35,974 nucleotides of DNA, from NCBI GenBank assembly GCA_903937035.1, contig CAIZXS010000019.1, forward strand, positions 1-35,974, written 5' to 3'. A program made the translations under genes and the position numbers. This DNA comes from an uncultured bacterium. Its GTDB lineage: Bacteria; Patescibacteriota; Minisyncoccia; Moranbacterales; UBA2206. The number at the start of each line of letters is the position of its first letter. Within the stretch, counting starts at the first letter, position 1. The notes under the pieces were generated by a model that saw only the letters and a list, made by a program, of their open reading frames with translations, ran no database searches and had not been told where the DNA came from. Below are positions 18,566 through 25,684 of the stretch, piece by piece.

Positions 18566-19741
18566 TCAGTATTTTTCGATTTCAATTTCTTCGTTCCGAT
18601 AAAAGCTTTGACCATTGAATTTCTTTCTATGCATGGTCATGTGTATAAAGTAATCAACAAAAAGATTGAGACCGCTCAAAAAAGCTAAGCGGTCAAAAAT
18701 TTTGGCGATACGAAAAAAAACGGTCCAAAATGTTAGTGTCAAGATTTTTGGTGGAATATATGGGGTGAGGAACGTATCCCAAATTAGTGGGCGCATTTTC
18801 TTCTTGTAGGTTTTTTTGAGATTTTTTCGGTTATGAGAAAGCGCGAGACCAGCAATTTTTCCACTGCACATCGCATAGTATATTCCTTCTCCAGTGAGAA
18901 TTTTCACAAGGCCCATTGCATCGCCACAGAGCAAGACATCATCAGTACAGTAGGTTTTGACGACTTTCAATGGCAATGCTCCGCCAAAAGTTCTTTTGAT
19001 TTCGTGACGCACTGGTAATATTTTTTTTTCAATCGTCCATTCTATGAAATTGTCTAGGTAATATTGCAAATTGTGTTTCGGTTTTCGCACGATCCCAACT
19101 CCGACTTGATAGCCTGAAGCGGTCGGAAAAATCCAACCGTAACCGATTTCCTTTAGGTGCCCTGCAACAGCGTGTACGTAGAGATCATTTTTTTCACAAA
19201 CAATGTCGCATTCTAAACAGTAGCCGACCTGGTGTCTCTTTGGCGGGGGATTGCCAAGAAATTTTGAAACCTTGCTATGTATTCCGTCTGCCCCAATGAG
19301 ACAGGTGGTAAAAATACTATCTTGCCCATCAGATATGACATAGCCACCTTTTCCTTCAAGGGTGGTTTTCTCAATTTTTTGCAAATCAAATTTCCGAAAA
19401 GTAATATTGTCCTTCTTTAATGCTTCTTCGAGGAGTAAATTGTCAAATTCATAGCGACTGATTTGATCAAAGAGATGTTTGAAGCGGCGGTTTGCGATAT
19501 ACTCACAGTCCCAGTAAATTTTAATGGCTTCACAAGAAAAGGTAGTTAATCTATCTTTTATTTTGGCATAATTTTCTAGTTCCAAATGCCAATCTCGACT
19601 ACTCATAAGACCACCACCACAAGCTTTGTGTCTGGGAAAGTCTGCTTTGTCAATAAGCAAAACCCTGAGGCCTGAAGTGTAATAAGCAGCTGTGCTTCCT
19701 GCTGGTCCTGCGCCGACAATTATAACGTCATATTTTTCCAT
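18566..19741 (-). CDS. Geranylgeranyl reductase-family flavoprotein
   Basis: A FAD-dependent oxidoreductase of 391 residues. It opens with the dinucleotide fold VIIVGAGPAGSTAA (residues 6-19), then an FPRHKACGGGL motif resembling the CGGG of geranylgeranyl reductases, a YGWIFPTASGYQVGVGIV segment, and the FAD-closing motif LCGDAMGLVKILTGEGIYYA. Family members saturate isoprenoid chains of lipids, quinones or chlorophyll. The ATG at 19741 fits the FAD motif best; a TTG at 19780 overlapping the upstream stop would add 13 residues and suggest translational coupling. It is cotranscribed with the lysozyme-like gene. The substrate is unknown: a polyprenyl lipid carrier for the nearby glycosyltransferases is possible but only an inference. 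Confidence 0.82.
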   Translation of the reverse strand: MEKYDVIIVGAGPAGSTAAYYTSGLRVLLIDKADFPRHKACGGGLMSSRDWHLELENYAKIKDRLTTFSCEAIKIYWDCEYIANRRFKHLFDQISRYEFDNLLLEEALKKDNITFRKFDLQKIEKTTLEGKGGYVISDGQDSIFTTCLIGADGIHSKVSKFLGNPPPKRHQVGYCLECDIVCEKNDLYVHAVAGHLKEIGYGWIFPTASGYQVGVGIVRKPKHNLQYYLDNFIEWTIEKKILPVRHEIKRTFGGALPLKVVKTYCTDDVLLCGDAMGLVKILTGEGIYYAMCSGKIAGLALSHNRKNLKKTYKKKMRPLIWDTFLTPYIPPKILTLTFWTVFFRIAKIFDRLAFLSGLNLFVDYFIHMTMHRKKFNGQSFYRNEEIEIEKY

Positions 19742-19776
19742 AAATGTTTGAGAGCGACTTGCGTCTGAGTTATCTA

Positions 19777-20952
19777 TCAATTTGTTTTATATGGGAATTC
19801 TTTTACTAGTTCTCCAGAATAGTAAAACTCATAAGCAAGTGAGCCGAAGCTATATTCTTTTTCTCCAACTTTAATGTGCGATCCACCCACCTTTGGATCG
19901 GGGTTTGGTTTGGATTGAGGAAAGCCAACATTGAAAAGCGTGCCTACTATTTCTGGTCGGTATTGGATGTCATATCCAGCCTTTTTCCATTGATTCATGA
20001 ATTGCTTGAGATAAAGCGCGCCATAGAGATAGGAATAATAATGATCTTTTTCGGAGGCGAGGCGATCATAGCGCTCTTGACTGACATTACTCGTTCCGAA
20101 ATCTAGAATATTTTCAAAATCTTTTCCCAGATAATAATTGCAGGTCGGATCTTTTAGGTGGTTTTCAATCGTAATGGCCGTTTGCTCTTTGATACCCATA
20201 ACTCCGAGGGAAATTTTATTGGCGCTACAGAGAATTTTCAGTGGTTCAAAAAACTTTTTAAAGACTTCTCTTTCTGAATTGAAAAGGCGTAGTTGCTCGA
20301 CGATCATTCCAGAGACAATTAATCTCGATTCAACACCAGTTAGTTGGCTAACTTGATCAATAATGGGCTTGTCTTTTACTGTGGCTTCTTTGATTGCTTG
20401 CCATTCTGGTGTATTGACCCAATAGAAAGCATTATTGCTTTCGGCAGCATTGAATTTCTGTTCAAGACTAGGAAAATCTGCTCCTAAAACTAAACTGTTA
20501 TTGTTGGCGCAATTAGAAAGCTGGTTTTTTAGCGGACTATTTTCGTCTAGCCCTAATTCCAAAGCGGTCAGTGTTTTTGCGACAACTTGATCAGATTTTG
20601 AATCTTGCGCTATCTCTATGATGCGTCTTGAGTTTATGGGAAAATATTCGCCAACTGCTTGGATTTTACAGTAATTATTTGCTCTAACTGTTCTTATTTC
20701 TTGCAGGCGTTTTATTTCTTGCTCAATCGTGGAAACTGTCAGATCTCCAGGTATTTGGGGTTGGGGTGTTGCAATACTACTAGCTACCTTGAGCTTTTGC
20801 GCATTGGCGGAGAAGTGGGAATTCTTGCTGTCAATTTCTCCTGAGACATTTGTGAGGCCCAAGCGGATAGCAAAGAAACCAGTAATTAAGATGAAGCCTG
20901 AGAGGGCAAATGCATATATCAAAACATTGAATATTTTTTTTAATAGTATCAT
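19777..20952 (-). CDS. Membrane-anchored lysozyme-like protein, uncertain
   Basis: A 391-residue protein with one N-terminal membrane segment (about residues 8-30) and a large extracytoplasmic part. The C-terminal half has GVESRLIVSGMIVEQLR, then ISLGVMGIKEQTA, then ALYLKQFMNQW and EIVGTLFNVGF. This order resembles lytic transglycosylase/DUF1402-type folds, with a Glu on a helix followed by a GLMQI-like turn, but identity is low and this is inference. The start at 20952 is chosen because the in-frame extension to 21081 is read entirely through a repeat element. No SD. It is first in a two-gene unit with the flavoprotein. Confidence 0.6.
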   Translation of the reverse strand: MILLKKIFNVLIYAFALSGFILITGFFAIRLGLTNVSGEIDSKNSHFSANAQKLKVASSIATPQPQIPGDLTVSTIEQEIKRLQEIRTVRANNYCKIQAVGEYFPINSRRIIEIAQDSKSDQVVAKTLTALELGLDENSPLKNQLSNCANNNSLVLGADFPSLEQKFNAAESNNAFYWVNTPEWQAIKEATVKDKPIIDQVSQLTGVESRLIVSGMIVEQLRLFNSEREVFKKFFEPLKILCSANKISLGVMGIKEQTAITIENHLKDPTCNYYLGKDFENILDFGTSNVSQERYDRLASEKDHYYSYLYGALYLKQFMNQWKKAGYDIQYRPEIVGTLFNVGFPQSKPNPDPKVGGSHIKVGEKEYSFGSLAYEFYYSGELVKEFPYKTN

Positions 20953-20987
20953 TTTTTTGTGTCTTTTTTTGTCTTTAACTAGCTCAG

Positions 20988-21132
20988 GACTTACGCGTTT
21001 GCCAAAAATAAACTTTTCTATCGCTAGGGTTGATCCGGAAAAGTTTTGGTGGTTTTGGGGGTTAAAATAAACAAAAAACAAGCCTTAAGTAATCCCTCGC
21101 TTTAAAGGTTGTTTTTGGTAAATGTGTAAGTC
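20988..21132 (-). repeat. About 145-bp inverted-terminal repeat element, copy 1
   Basis: It begins GACTTACGCG and ends GTGTAAGTC, imperfect terminal inverted repeats. Reverse-complemented, it aligns with 26276-26413 over its whole length, roughly three quarters identical by eye, sharing TTTGTTTATTTTAACCCCC and TTTTCCGGATCAACC. It sits 35 bases upstream of the lysozyme-like gene's start and has no coding potential. Probably a MITE-like element. Confidence 0.8.
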
Positions 21133-21183
21133 ATATAAGTATAGTTTAAAGAATGAAAAGGCTTTGGTCAAGCAAGAAATGAC

Positions 21184-21213
21184 AACAAAAAACACCTCGT
21201 TTTTTGCGAGGTG
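21184..21213 (-). terminator. Rho-independent terminator of the helicase gene
   Basis: On the minus strand CACCTCG (21213-21207) pairs with CGAGGTG (21199-21193), followed by TTTTTTGTTG. Confidence 0.9.
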
Positions 21214-21235
21214 CCCTTTATCTTTGAAATGAAAT

Positions 21236-22456
21236 CTACGAAACAAAAGTCAATGCAATTCCGGTTTTGTCTGCGCGGCCTGTGCGACCGATGCGGTGGA
21301 TATAATCTTCATATGTAGCAGGGACATCAAAGTTGATAACGTGACTGACATTGGGAATGTCGAGGCCTCTGGCAGCAATGTCAGTGGCCACAAGAATTTC
21401 CACTCGGTCTTCCTTGAACATTTGGAGTGCCTGTTGGCGTTTACCGTGGGATTTGTTGCCATGGATTGATTCAGCTTTGAAGCCACGACTGAAAAGAATT
21501 TTGGATAGTTTTTCTGTGCTGCTCTTGGTCCTAGCAAAAATGAGCACTTTTTGAAAAGCGGCTTCCTTGAGTAAGTTATGCAGAATTTCAATCTTATCTT
21601 CACCTTGCTTTACCCGCACAACATCTTGATCAATCTGAGCTGGTGTTGCTTGTCTTCTAATGGAGATTCTTACTGGGTCGACAAGAAAATCTTTAATCAA
21701 ATGCTCAATGGCTGGCGGTAGGGTAGCAGAGAAAAATAAAGTTTGTTTCTTCTGAGTTAGAAATGATAGTAGAAATTTGATGTCATTAATGAACCCCATG
21801 TCGAGCATTTGGTCGGCCTCATCAAGAACTACGTTTGAAAAACGAGATAGGTCGAGTTTTCTTTGTTGTACCAAGTCTTTTAATCGTCCTGGTGTTCCAA
21901 CAACAATATTGGGTCTTGAGCGAAGTTGGGAAACTTGACGGTGCATATTGGCACCACCAATAATAACCACGGAAAACAGATTGAGGCCACGCGAGAGGGC
22001 AATGAATTCTTCTTGAATTTGAGTTGCTAGCTCACGAGTAGGCACGACAACTAACAGTTTTTCATCTCGGTTACCAATCATTTTATTGATCATTGGAACG
22101 AGAAAGGCAGCGGTTTTGCCAGTTCCAGTATTCGCAAGACCAATCAAGTCTTTTCCTTCAAGGATATGCGGAATGGTTTGATCTTGGATTGGAGTTGGCA
22201 ACTTATATCCACGTTGAGCGATGATTGTTTTTAGGCGATCATTGATCTTGAAATCAGAAAAAGATGCCTGTGGAACATATTCATCCCCAGGGGTTTTTAT
22301 AACCGGCACAGCTTTATTGATAAACTTATCAATACTAATGAAGCTTCCTCGGAAACCTCGACCGCCACGACTTGGGCCGGCACTCCGTCCAGCGGGACGG
22401 GAAAAATTTCTGCGCGAAGAACTAGCAGTCCCGCGACTTTGGCGTTGTTGATACAT
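21236..22456 (-). CDS. DEAD-box ATP-dependent RNA helicase, RhlE-like
   Basis: Unwinds RNA in ribosome assembly or mRNA turnover. The 406 residues start with an Arg/Gly/Ser-rich tail (1-38), which is more usual at the C-terminus in this family. The Q motif (LPTPIQDQTIP), motif I ANTGTGKT (108-115), Ia PTRELA, Ib TPGRL, II DEAD, III SAT, V TDIAARGLD and VI HRIGRTGR are all intact. It ends soon after motif VI, so no C-terminal RNA-binding extension is present. Its transcript begins at a strong promoter about 105 bases upstream and has a structured leader, as in cold-induced helicase genes. It is monocistronic, with its own terminator. No SD. Confidence 0.95.
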   Translation of the reverse strand: MYQQRQSRGTASSSRRNFSRPAGRSAGPSRGGRGFRGSFISIDKFINKAVPVIKTPGDEYVPQASFSDFKINDRLKTIIAQRGYKLPTPIQDQTIPHILEGKDLIGLANTGTGKTAAFLVPMINKMIGNRDEKLLVVVPTRELATQIQEEFIALSRGLNLFSVVIIGGANMHRQVSQLRSRPNIVVGTPGRLKDLVQQRKLDLSRFSNVVLDEADQMLDMGFINDIKFLLSFLTQKKQTLFFSATLPPAIEHLIKDFLVDPVRISIRRQATPAQIDQDVVRVKQGEDKIEILHNLLKEAAFQKVLIFARTKSSTEKLSKILFSRGFKAESIHGNKSHGKRQQALQMFKEDRVEILVATDIAARGLDIPNVSHVINFDVPATYEDYIHRIGRTGRADKTGIALTFVS

Positions 22457-22488
22457 GTTTTTTGGAGAGACTCTCAGAAAAGAAAGGC

Positions 22489-22522
22489 TCTAAACATAAA
22501 AATTAAATGTTTTATGTTTAGA
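22489..22522 (-). promoter_or_regulatory. Hairpin in the helicase 5' leader
   Basis: TCTAAACATAAA (22489-22500) pairs perfectly with TTTATGTTTAGA (22511-22522) around a 10-base AT loop. It lies in the untranslated leader, 33 bases before the start codon. No T-run follows on the minus strand, so it is not a terminator. Confidence 0.6.
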
Positions 22523-22567
22523 TACCTCTGCAAGCAGTTACATACGAAAGTATTAACATAAAAGTCA

Positions 22568-22596
22568 ATTGTAGCACTGATTAGGGGGTTTGTCAA
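22568..22596 (-). promoter_or_regulatory. Helicase promoter, near-consensus
   Basis: Minus strand TTGACA (22596-22591), 17 bases, TACAAT (22573-22568) with TGC in front. Predicted start about 22561. Confidence 0.85.
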
Positions 22597-22618
22597 GCAC
22601 ACAGGTGAGCCAGGATTA

Positions 22619-23056
22619 CTAATGGGCATAATTACCAAACTTAATTCCAAAAGCATTAGCCCAAACGTCAATATTAATCCATTGGTTACCAACTTTTACT
22701 TGCAAATATTGATGTGGAGAAATATGCCACACAAAAGTCCATTTCAAGCGAATGTCAGAATTTTGGAAAAAGCCACTATCAACAAGGAGTATTTTTGCTA
22801 CATAATTGATGTTGGTACAATGTAAATAGCCATTTCGACTCCAAAGCCAAAAAATATCTTTTCTGAATAATTGAAACAACTTTGTGTAAGTTTTGAGTCG
22901 TTCGCCGTGATATTTGGCGGTCAAAAGTGCATAGACTTTTTCCAGGCATTCTTTTTGGTCATGCGATTTTTTCAATTCCAAAATGACCTCTTGCATTTTG
23001 TCTGGCAGGACGCTTGGAAGTGGGGTTTTTGAAAATAAGTCGATGGGCATGGGCAT
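22619..23056 (-). CDS. Transglutaminase-like small protein
   Basis: A 145-residue protein with a possible Cys-His-Asp triad in the order of the transglutaminase/papain-like fold: Cys80 in YLHCTNINYVAKILL (start of a helix), His115 in SPHQYLQVKV (a strand) and Asp130 in QWINIDVW (next strand). The spacing and the H-strand-W-D pattern match transglutaminase-core proteins. The N-terminal 70 residues are helical. No signal peptide, so cytoplasmic. Function unknown; the assignment rests on the triad only. The gene has its own promoter (23071-23097), interlaced with that of secE, and is divergent from it. Confidence 0.6.
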   Translation of the reverse strand: MPMPIDLFSKTPLPSVLPDKMQEVILELKKSHDQKECLEKVYALLTAKYHGERLKTYTKLFQLFRKDIFWLWSRNGYLHCTNINYVAKILLVDSGFFQNSDIRLKWTFVWHISPHQYLQVKVGNQWINIDVWANAFGIKFGNYAH

Positions 23057-23070
23057 GTTAATTTGAATTC

Positions 23071-23097
23071 ATTATAGCCCATTTGACAAAAAATCAA
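23071..23097 (-). promoter_or_regulatory. Promoter for the transglutaminase-like gene
   Basis: Minus strand TATAAT (23076-23071) preceded by GGC; TTGATT (23097-23092) lies 15 bases upstream. It overlaps the secE promoter region. Confidence 0.65.
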
Positions 23098-23111
23098 AAA
23101 TAATATATCCT
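23083..23111 (+). promoter_or_regulatory. secE-nusG promoter
   Basis: TTGACA (23083-23088), 17 bases, TATCCT (23106-23111). Predicted start about 23118. Confidence 0.7.
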
Positions 23112-23124
23112 GCATATATTACAA

Positions 23125-23144
23125 AAAAGCCCCAAAGGGCTTTT
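23125..23144. promoter_or_regulatory. Terminator-shaped hairpin in the secE leader
   Basis: AAAAGCCC (23125-23132) with GGGCTTTT (23137-23144), loop CAAA. On the plus strand only four T follow before a run of A, so termination would be weak. On the minus strand it is followed by six T. It lies 21 bases before the secE ATG, so it is either a weak attenuator or a block on antisense transcription. Confidence 0.5.
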
Positions 23145-23165
23145 AAAAAAGCTTAAAAAATCGTT

Positions 23166-23351
23166 ATGAACAAAATTGTCCAATTTTTAAAAGAAGCTAG
23201 ATCGGAACTGCAGAAAGTCAATTGGCCCACCAAAAAACAAACCATTAACTATACCTTGACAGTTATTGGGATTAGCTTGGTTTTATCGTTTTTTCTCGGT
23301 GGACTTGATTTTATTTTTGAGTATCTCCTGAAAACATTTATTTTAAAATAG
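23166..23351 (+). CDS. secE: Preprotein translocase subunit SecE
   Basis: Essential small subunit that clamps SecY. The 61 residues contain the conserved FLKEARSELQKVNWPTKKQ amphipathic helix, then a single membrane helix (about 32-52). Position before nusG, rplK and rplA is the classical bacterial order. No SD. Confidence 0.95.
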   Translation: MNKIVQFLKEARSELQKVNWPTKKQTINYTLTVIGISLVLSFFLGGLDFIFEYLLKTFILK

Positions 23352-23384
23352 ATAATATTTAATTAGTTTTAGTTTTCAAAAACA

Positions 23385-23930
23385 ATGGCAAAACAATCAC
23401 AACATCACGGAAGATCTTGGTATGTGTTACATACTTATTCCGGATACGAGGACAATGTATCACGTAATTTGAAGCAAAGAATCGAATCAATGGATATGCA
23501 AGAATTTATCTTCGATGTGATGGTACCGATCGAAAAAAAGATTAAAATCAAAGCAGGAAAGCGCACTGTGATTGAGGAACGGATTTATCCAGGATATGTA
23601 CTGGTGGACATGATTGTGACTGACGCTTCATGGTATGTTGTGAGAAATACTCCAAATGTGACGGGCTTTATTGGTCTCGGCACTACTCCAACACCAGTTG
23701 ATCCGAAAGAAATCGAAATGCTCAAAAAGCGTATGGGAGTGGATGAACCTAAATATAAGATTGATGTGAAAGTGGGGGATATGGTTAAGATTAATGACGG
23801 ACCATTTAAAGAGTTTGATGGAAAGGTTAATGAGGTAGACGAGGAAAAAGGACGAGTAAAGGTGTTGGTTTCTATTTTTGGACGCGAAACACCGGTAGAA
23901 CTCGACTTTTTGCAGATTCATAAATTATAA
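23385..23930 (+). CDS. nusG: Transcription elongation/antitermination factor NusG
   Basis: Binds RNA polymerase and couples transcription to translation or Rho. 181 residues: an NGN domain from WYVLHTYSGYEDNV through YPGYVLVDM, and a C-terminal KOW domain around GDMVKINDGPFKEFDGKV. The length is standard. It lies 33 bases after secE, with no SD. Confidence 0.97.
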   Translation: MAKQSQHHGRSWYVLHTYSGYEDNVSRNLKQRIESMDMQEFIFDVMVPIEKKIKIKAGKRTVIEERIYPGYVLVDMIVTDASWYVVRNTPNVTGFIGLGTTPTPVDPKEIEMLKKRMGVDEPKYKIDVKVGDMVKINDGPFKEFDGKVNEVDEEKGRVKVLVSIFGRETPVELDFLQIHKL

Positions 23931-23968
23931 TCACGTAACATATAGCATAAAGCATGTAACAAATAATT

Positions 23969-24028
23969 CAATCGTTTAGCGCTTCTGGCGAAATACTCGA
24001 TTGTTAAATGTTTCATGTTTCATGTTTC
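23969..24028 (+). repeat. Palindrome plus ATGTTTC triplication before rplK
   Basis: CAATCG (23969-23974) pairs with CGATTG (23998-24003), with an inner CGC/GCG hairpin. Three direct copies of ATGTTTC follow (24008-24028). A direct repeat GTAACA frames the left side. This could be an r-protein leader structure or an intergenic repeat remnant. Confidence 0.45.
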
Positions 24029-24037
24029 ATGATAAAT

Positions 24038-24463
24038 ATGGCGAAGAAAATTAAGACAGTTGTTAAATTGCAAATTCAAGCGGGAAAAGCGAATCCAGCG
24101 CCTCCAGTCGGACCAGCTTTGGGTCAGCACGGAATTAATATTGGTGATTTTTGTGCCAAATTTAATGACGCAACGAAGGACAAGATGGGTGACATTATTC
24201 CAGCAGAGATCACAATCTATGAAGATCGCAGCTTTGACTTTGTCCTGAAAACTCCTCCAGCATCTGATCTTTTGAGAAAAGCGGCTGGCGTGGAAAAAGG
24301 AGCAGGAAATCCCTTGAAAGATAAAGTAGGAAAAATCACTGCCGCAAAATTGCGGGAGATTGCAGAGAAAAAGATGAGCGATCTAAACGCCAACGACGTG
24401 GAAGCGGCAGAAAAAATTATTGCCGGCACTGCACGTTCAATGGGTGTTAAGATTGAAGGGTAA
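24038..24463 (+). CDS. rplK: Large ribosomal subunit protein uL11
   Basis: Part of the GTPase-associated centre on 23S rRNA. 141 residues, the standard length, with the conserved [32 protein letters not shown] and C-terminal GTARSMGV. The start at 24038 is preferred because upstream codons are read through the ATGTTTC repeats. No SD. Confidence 0.97.
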   Translation: MAKKIKTVVKLQIQAGKANPAPPVGPALGQHGINIGDFCAKFNDATKDKMGDIIPAEITIYEDRSFDFVLKTPPASDLLRKAAGVEKGAGNPLKDKVGKITAAKLREIAEKKMSDLNANDVEAAEKIIAGTARSMGVKIEG

Positions 24464-24504
24464 TTTTCAGTATTTTTACATCAAAAAAAGGAGGGCGTAC
24501 ACAC

Positions 24505-24783
24505 ATGGGCTTGAAATCAATATTTTGGGTTTCGTCAGGATTGATTGTGGGTGTTGGTGCATATGGGATATGGCTTTCTCTGTCTTTTTTCAGCGGAGTC
24601 AAGAGCATCTTATTTGTCTCGATAGCTCCTATCATTATTGGCGGAGGTGTCGTGAGTTCTATATGGTATTTAGCAGGCTTTTTCCGCGGACAATTCGGAT
24701 ATTATCCTTGGAGTAGAAAGAAGCCTTCCGCTATTGATGCTTGGCCATGCGACTGTTCTGACATCGATTGTGGTGATGACTAA
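24505..24783 (+). CDS. Small two-helix membrane protein inserted between rplK and rplA
   Basis: I do not recognise this 92-residue protein. It has two membrane segments (about residues 5-27 and 35-58), a basic/aromatic stretch (YYPWSRKK) and an acidic cysteine-containing tail (WPCDCSDIDCGDD) that could bind metal. A strong SD, AAGGAGG at 24488-24494, lies 10 bases before the ATG, unlike the SD-less ribosomal genes on both sides. It interrupts the usually adjacent rplK-rplA pair, which suggests a later insertion. A stable hairpin follows it. Confidence 0.65.
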   Translation: MGLKSIFWVSSGLIVGVGAYGIWLSLSFFSGVKSILFVSIAPIIIGGGVVSSIWYLAGFFRGQFGYYPWSRKKPSAIDAWPCDCSDIDCGDD

Positions 24784-24809
24784 AAAATAGTCGCCATAGG
24801 CCTAAAGCC

Positions 24810-24838
24810 GGGTGGAAGTTAAAAAAAGCTTTCCACCC
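24810..24838 (+). promoter_or_regulatory. Hairpin after the inserted membrane gene
   Basis: GGGTGGAA (24810-24817) with TTCCACCC (24831-24838), loop 13 bases. No T-run follows, so it is not a classical terminator. It may protect or process the mRNA upstream of rplA. Confidence 0.5.
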
Positions 24839-24879
24839 ACAACTATAAAATTATTTTATAATTTATTAATATTTAATCA

Positions 24880-24908
24880 GTGGGAGACCGAAAGGTCGTT
24901 TGAACCAC
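24880..24908 (+). promoter_or_regulatory. Ribosomal-protein leader hairpin before rplA
   Basis: GTGG (24880-24883) pairs with CCAC (24905-24908); GACC (24886-24889) with GGTC (24894-24897) capped by a GAAA tetraloop; an asymmetric internal loop GA / GTTTGAA lies between. It ends eight bases before the rplA ATG. L1 is known to repress its own mRNA in many bacteria by binding such a looped helix; the match here is inference. Confidence 0.5.
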
Positions 24909-24916
24909 AAAAATAT

Positions 24917-25606
24917 ATGACACACGGAAAAAAGTATCGCGCAGTAGCAGAGAAATTAGACAGAGAAAAAAGCTATTCTTTGGAAGAGGCACTGCAGCTC
25001 GTGCGAGACAACAAGATTGCCAAATTTGACGAATCAGTTGAGGTACACATTAAAACTGGAATTGACCCGAAAAAAACTGATCAACAAATCCGCTCAGCTG
25101 TTTCTTTGCCACATGGCACAGGCAAGAATAAGCGCGTAGCCGTTATCACATCAACTAGTCTCGAAGATGCCAAGAAAGCGGGAGCAGAAATTGTTGGTGG
25201 TGAGGAATTGATCGAAAGAATCAAAAGTGGTAAGATTTTTTCCGAGGATGGAGGGTTCGATGTTCTTGTGGCAACACCTGAAATGATGCCAAAACTGGCT
25301 GTGGTGGCGAAAATTCTTGGACCCAAGGGGCTTATGCCAAATCCAAAGACTGAAACGGTGACAACTAAGATTAAAGAAACTGTGGACGCTTTAAAAAAAG
25401 GTCGCGCAGCCTATAAAACTGATAATTCCGGCAATATTCATCAGGTAGTGGGAAAACTATCCTTTACTGATGAAAAACTTTTGGAAAATATTAAAGCCTT
25501 TTTGGAAAGCGTAGAAAAGGTTAAGCCTGCTAGTCTTAAAGGAAAGCTGGTGAGAACCATTTCTCTTTGTTCGACAATGGGCGTTGGCTTTAAAATCACA
25601 GTCTAG
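24917..25606 (+). CDS. rplA: Large ribosomal subunit protein uL1
   Basis: Forms the L1 stalk at the E site. 229 residues, the standard length, with the GKKYR start, VAVITSTSLEDAKKAGAE, the signature KLAVVAKILGPKGLMPNPK and the C-terminal SLKGKLVRTISLCSTMG. The start at 24917 is chosen because the in-frame extension to 24812 runs through the leader hairpins. No SD; the start region lies just after a candidate autoregulatory hairpin. Confidence 0.97.
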   Translation: MTHGKKYRAVAEKLDREKSYSLEEALQLVRDNKIAKFDESVEVHIKTGIDPKKTDQQIRSAVSLPHGTGKNKRVAVITSTSLEDAKKAGAEIVGGEELIERIKSGKIFSEDGGFDVLVATPEMMPKLAVVAKILGPKGLMPNPKTETVTTKIKETVDALKKGRAAYKTDNSGNIHQVVGKLSFTDEKLLENIKAFLESVEKVKPASLKGKLVRTISLCSTMGVGFKITV

Positions 25607-25618
25607 TTTATTTTTGAC

Positions 25619-25659
25619 AAAAATCTTCCAGTTATATCGGCTGGAAGATTTTGTTTTTT
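25619..25659 (+). terminator. Rho-independent terminator after rplA
   Basis: AAAATCTTCCAG with CTGGAAGATTTT, 9-base loop (25632-25640), then GTTTTTT. It ends the secE-nusG-rplK-rplA operon. Confidence 0.93.
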
Positions 25660-25684
25660 GGATAAGTATTAAATAAAAAGTAGT

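Noticed and set aside
20953-21081. 43-residue N-terminal extension of the lysozyme-like protein
   Set aside because: It is encoded largely by the mobile repeat at 20988-21132; the start at 20952 leads directly into the membrane helix.
24008-24028. ATGTTTC triplicate resembling a half parS site (TGTTTCAC)
   Set aside because: parS is a palindrome (TGTTTCACGTGAAACA); here only direct copies of one half exist, without the other half.
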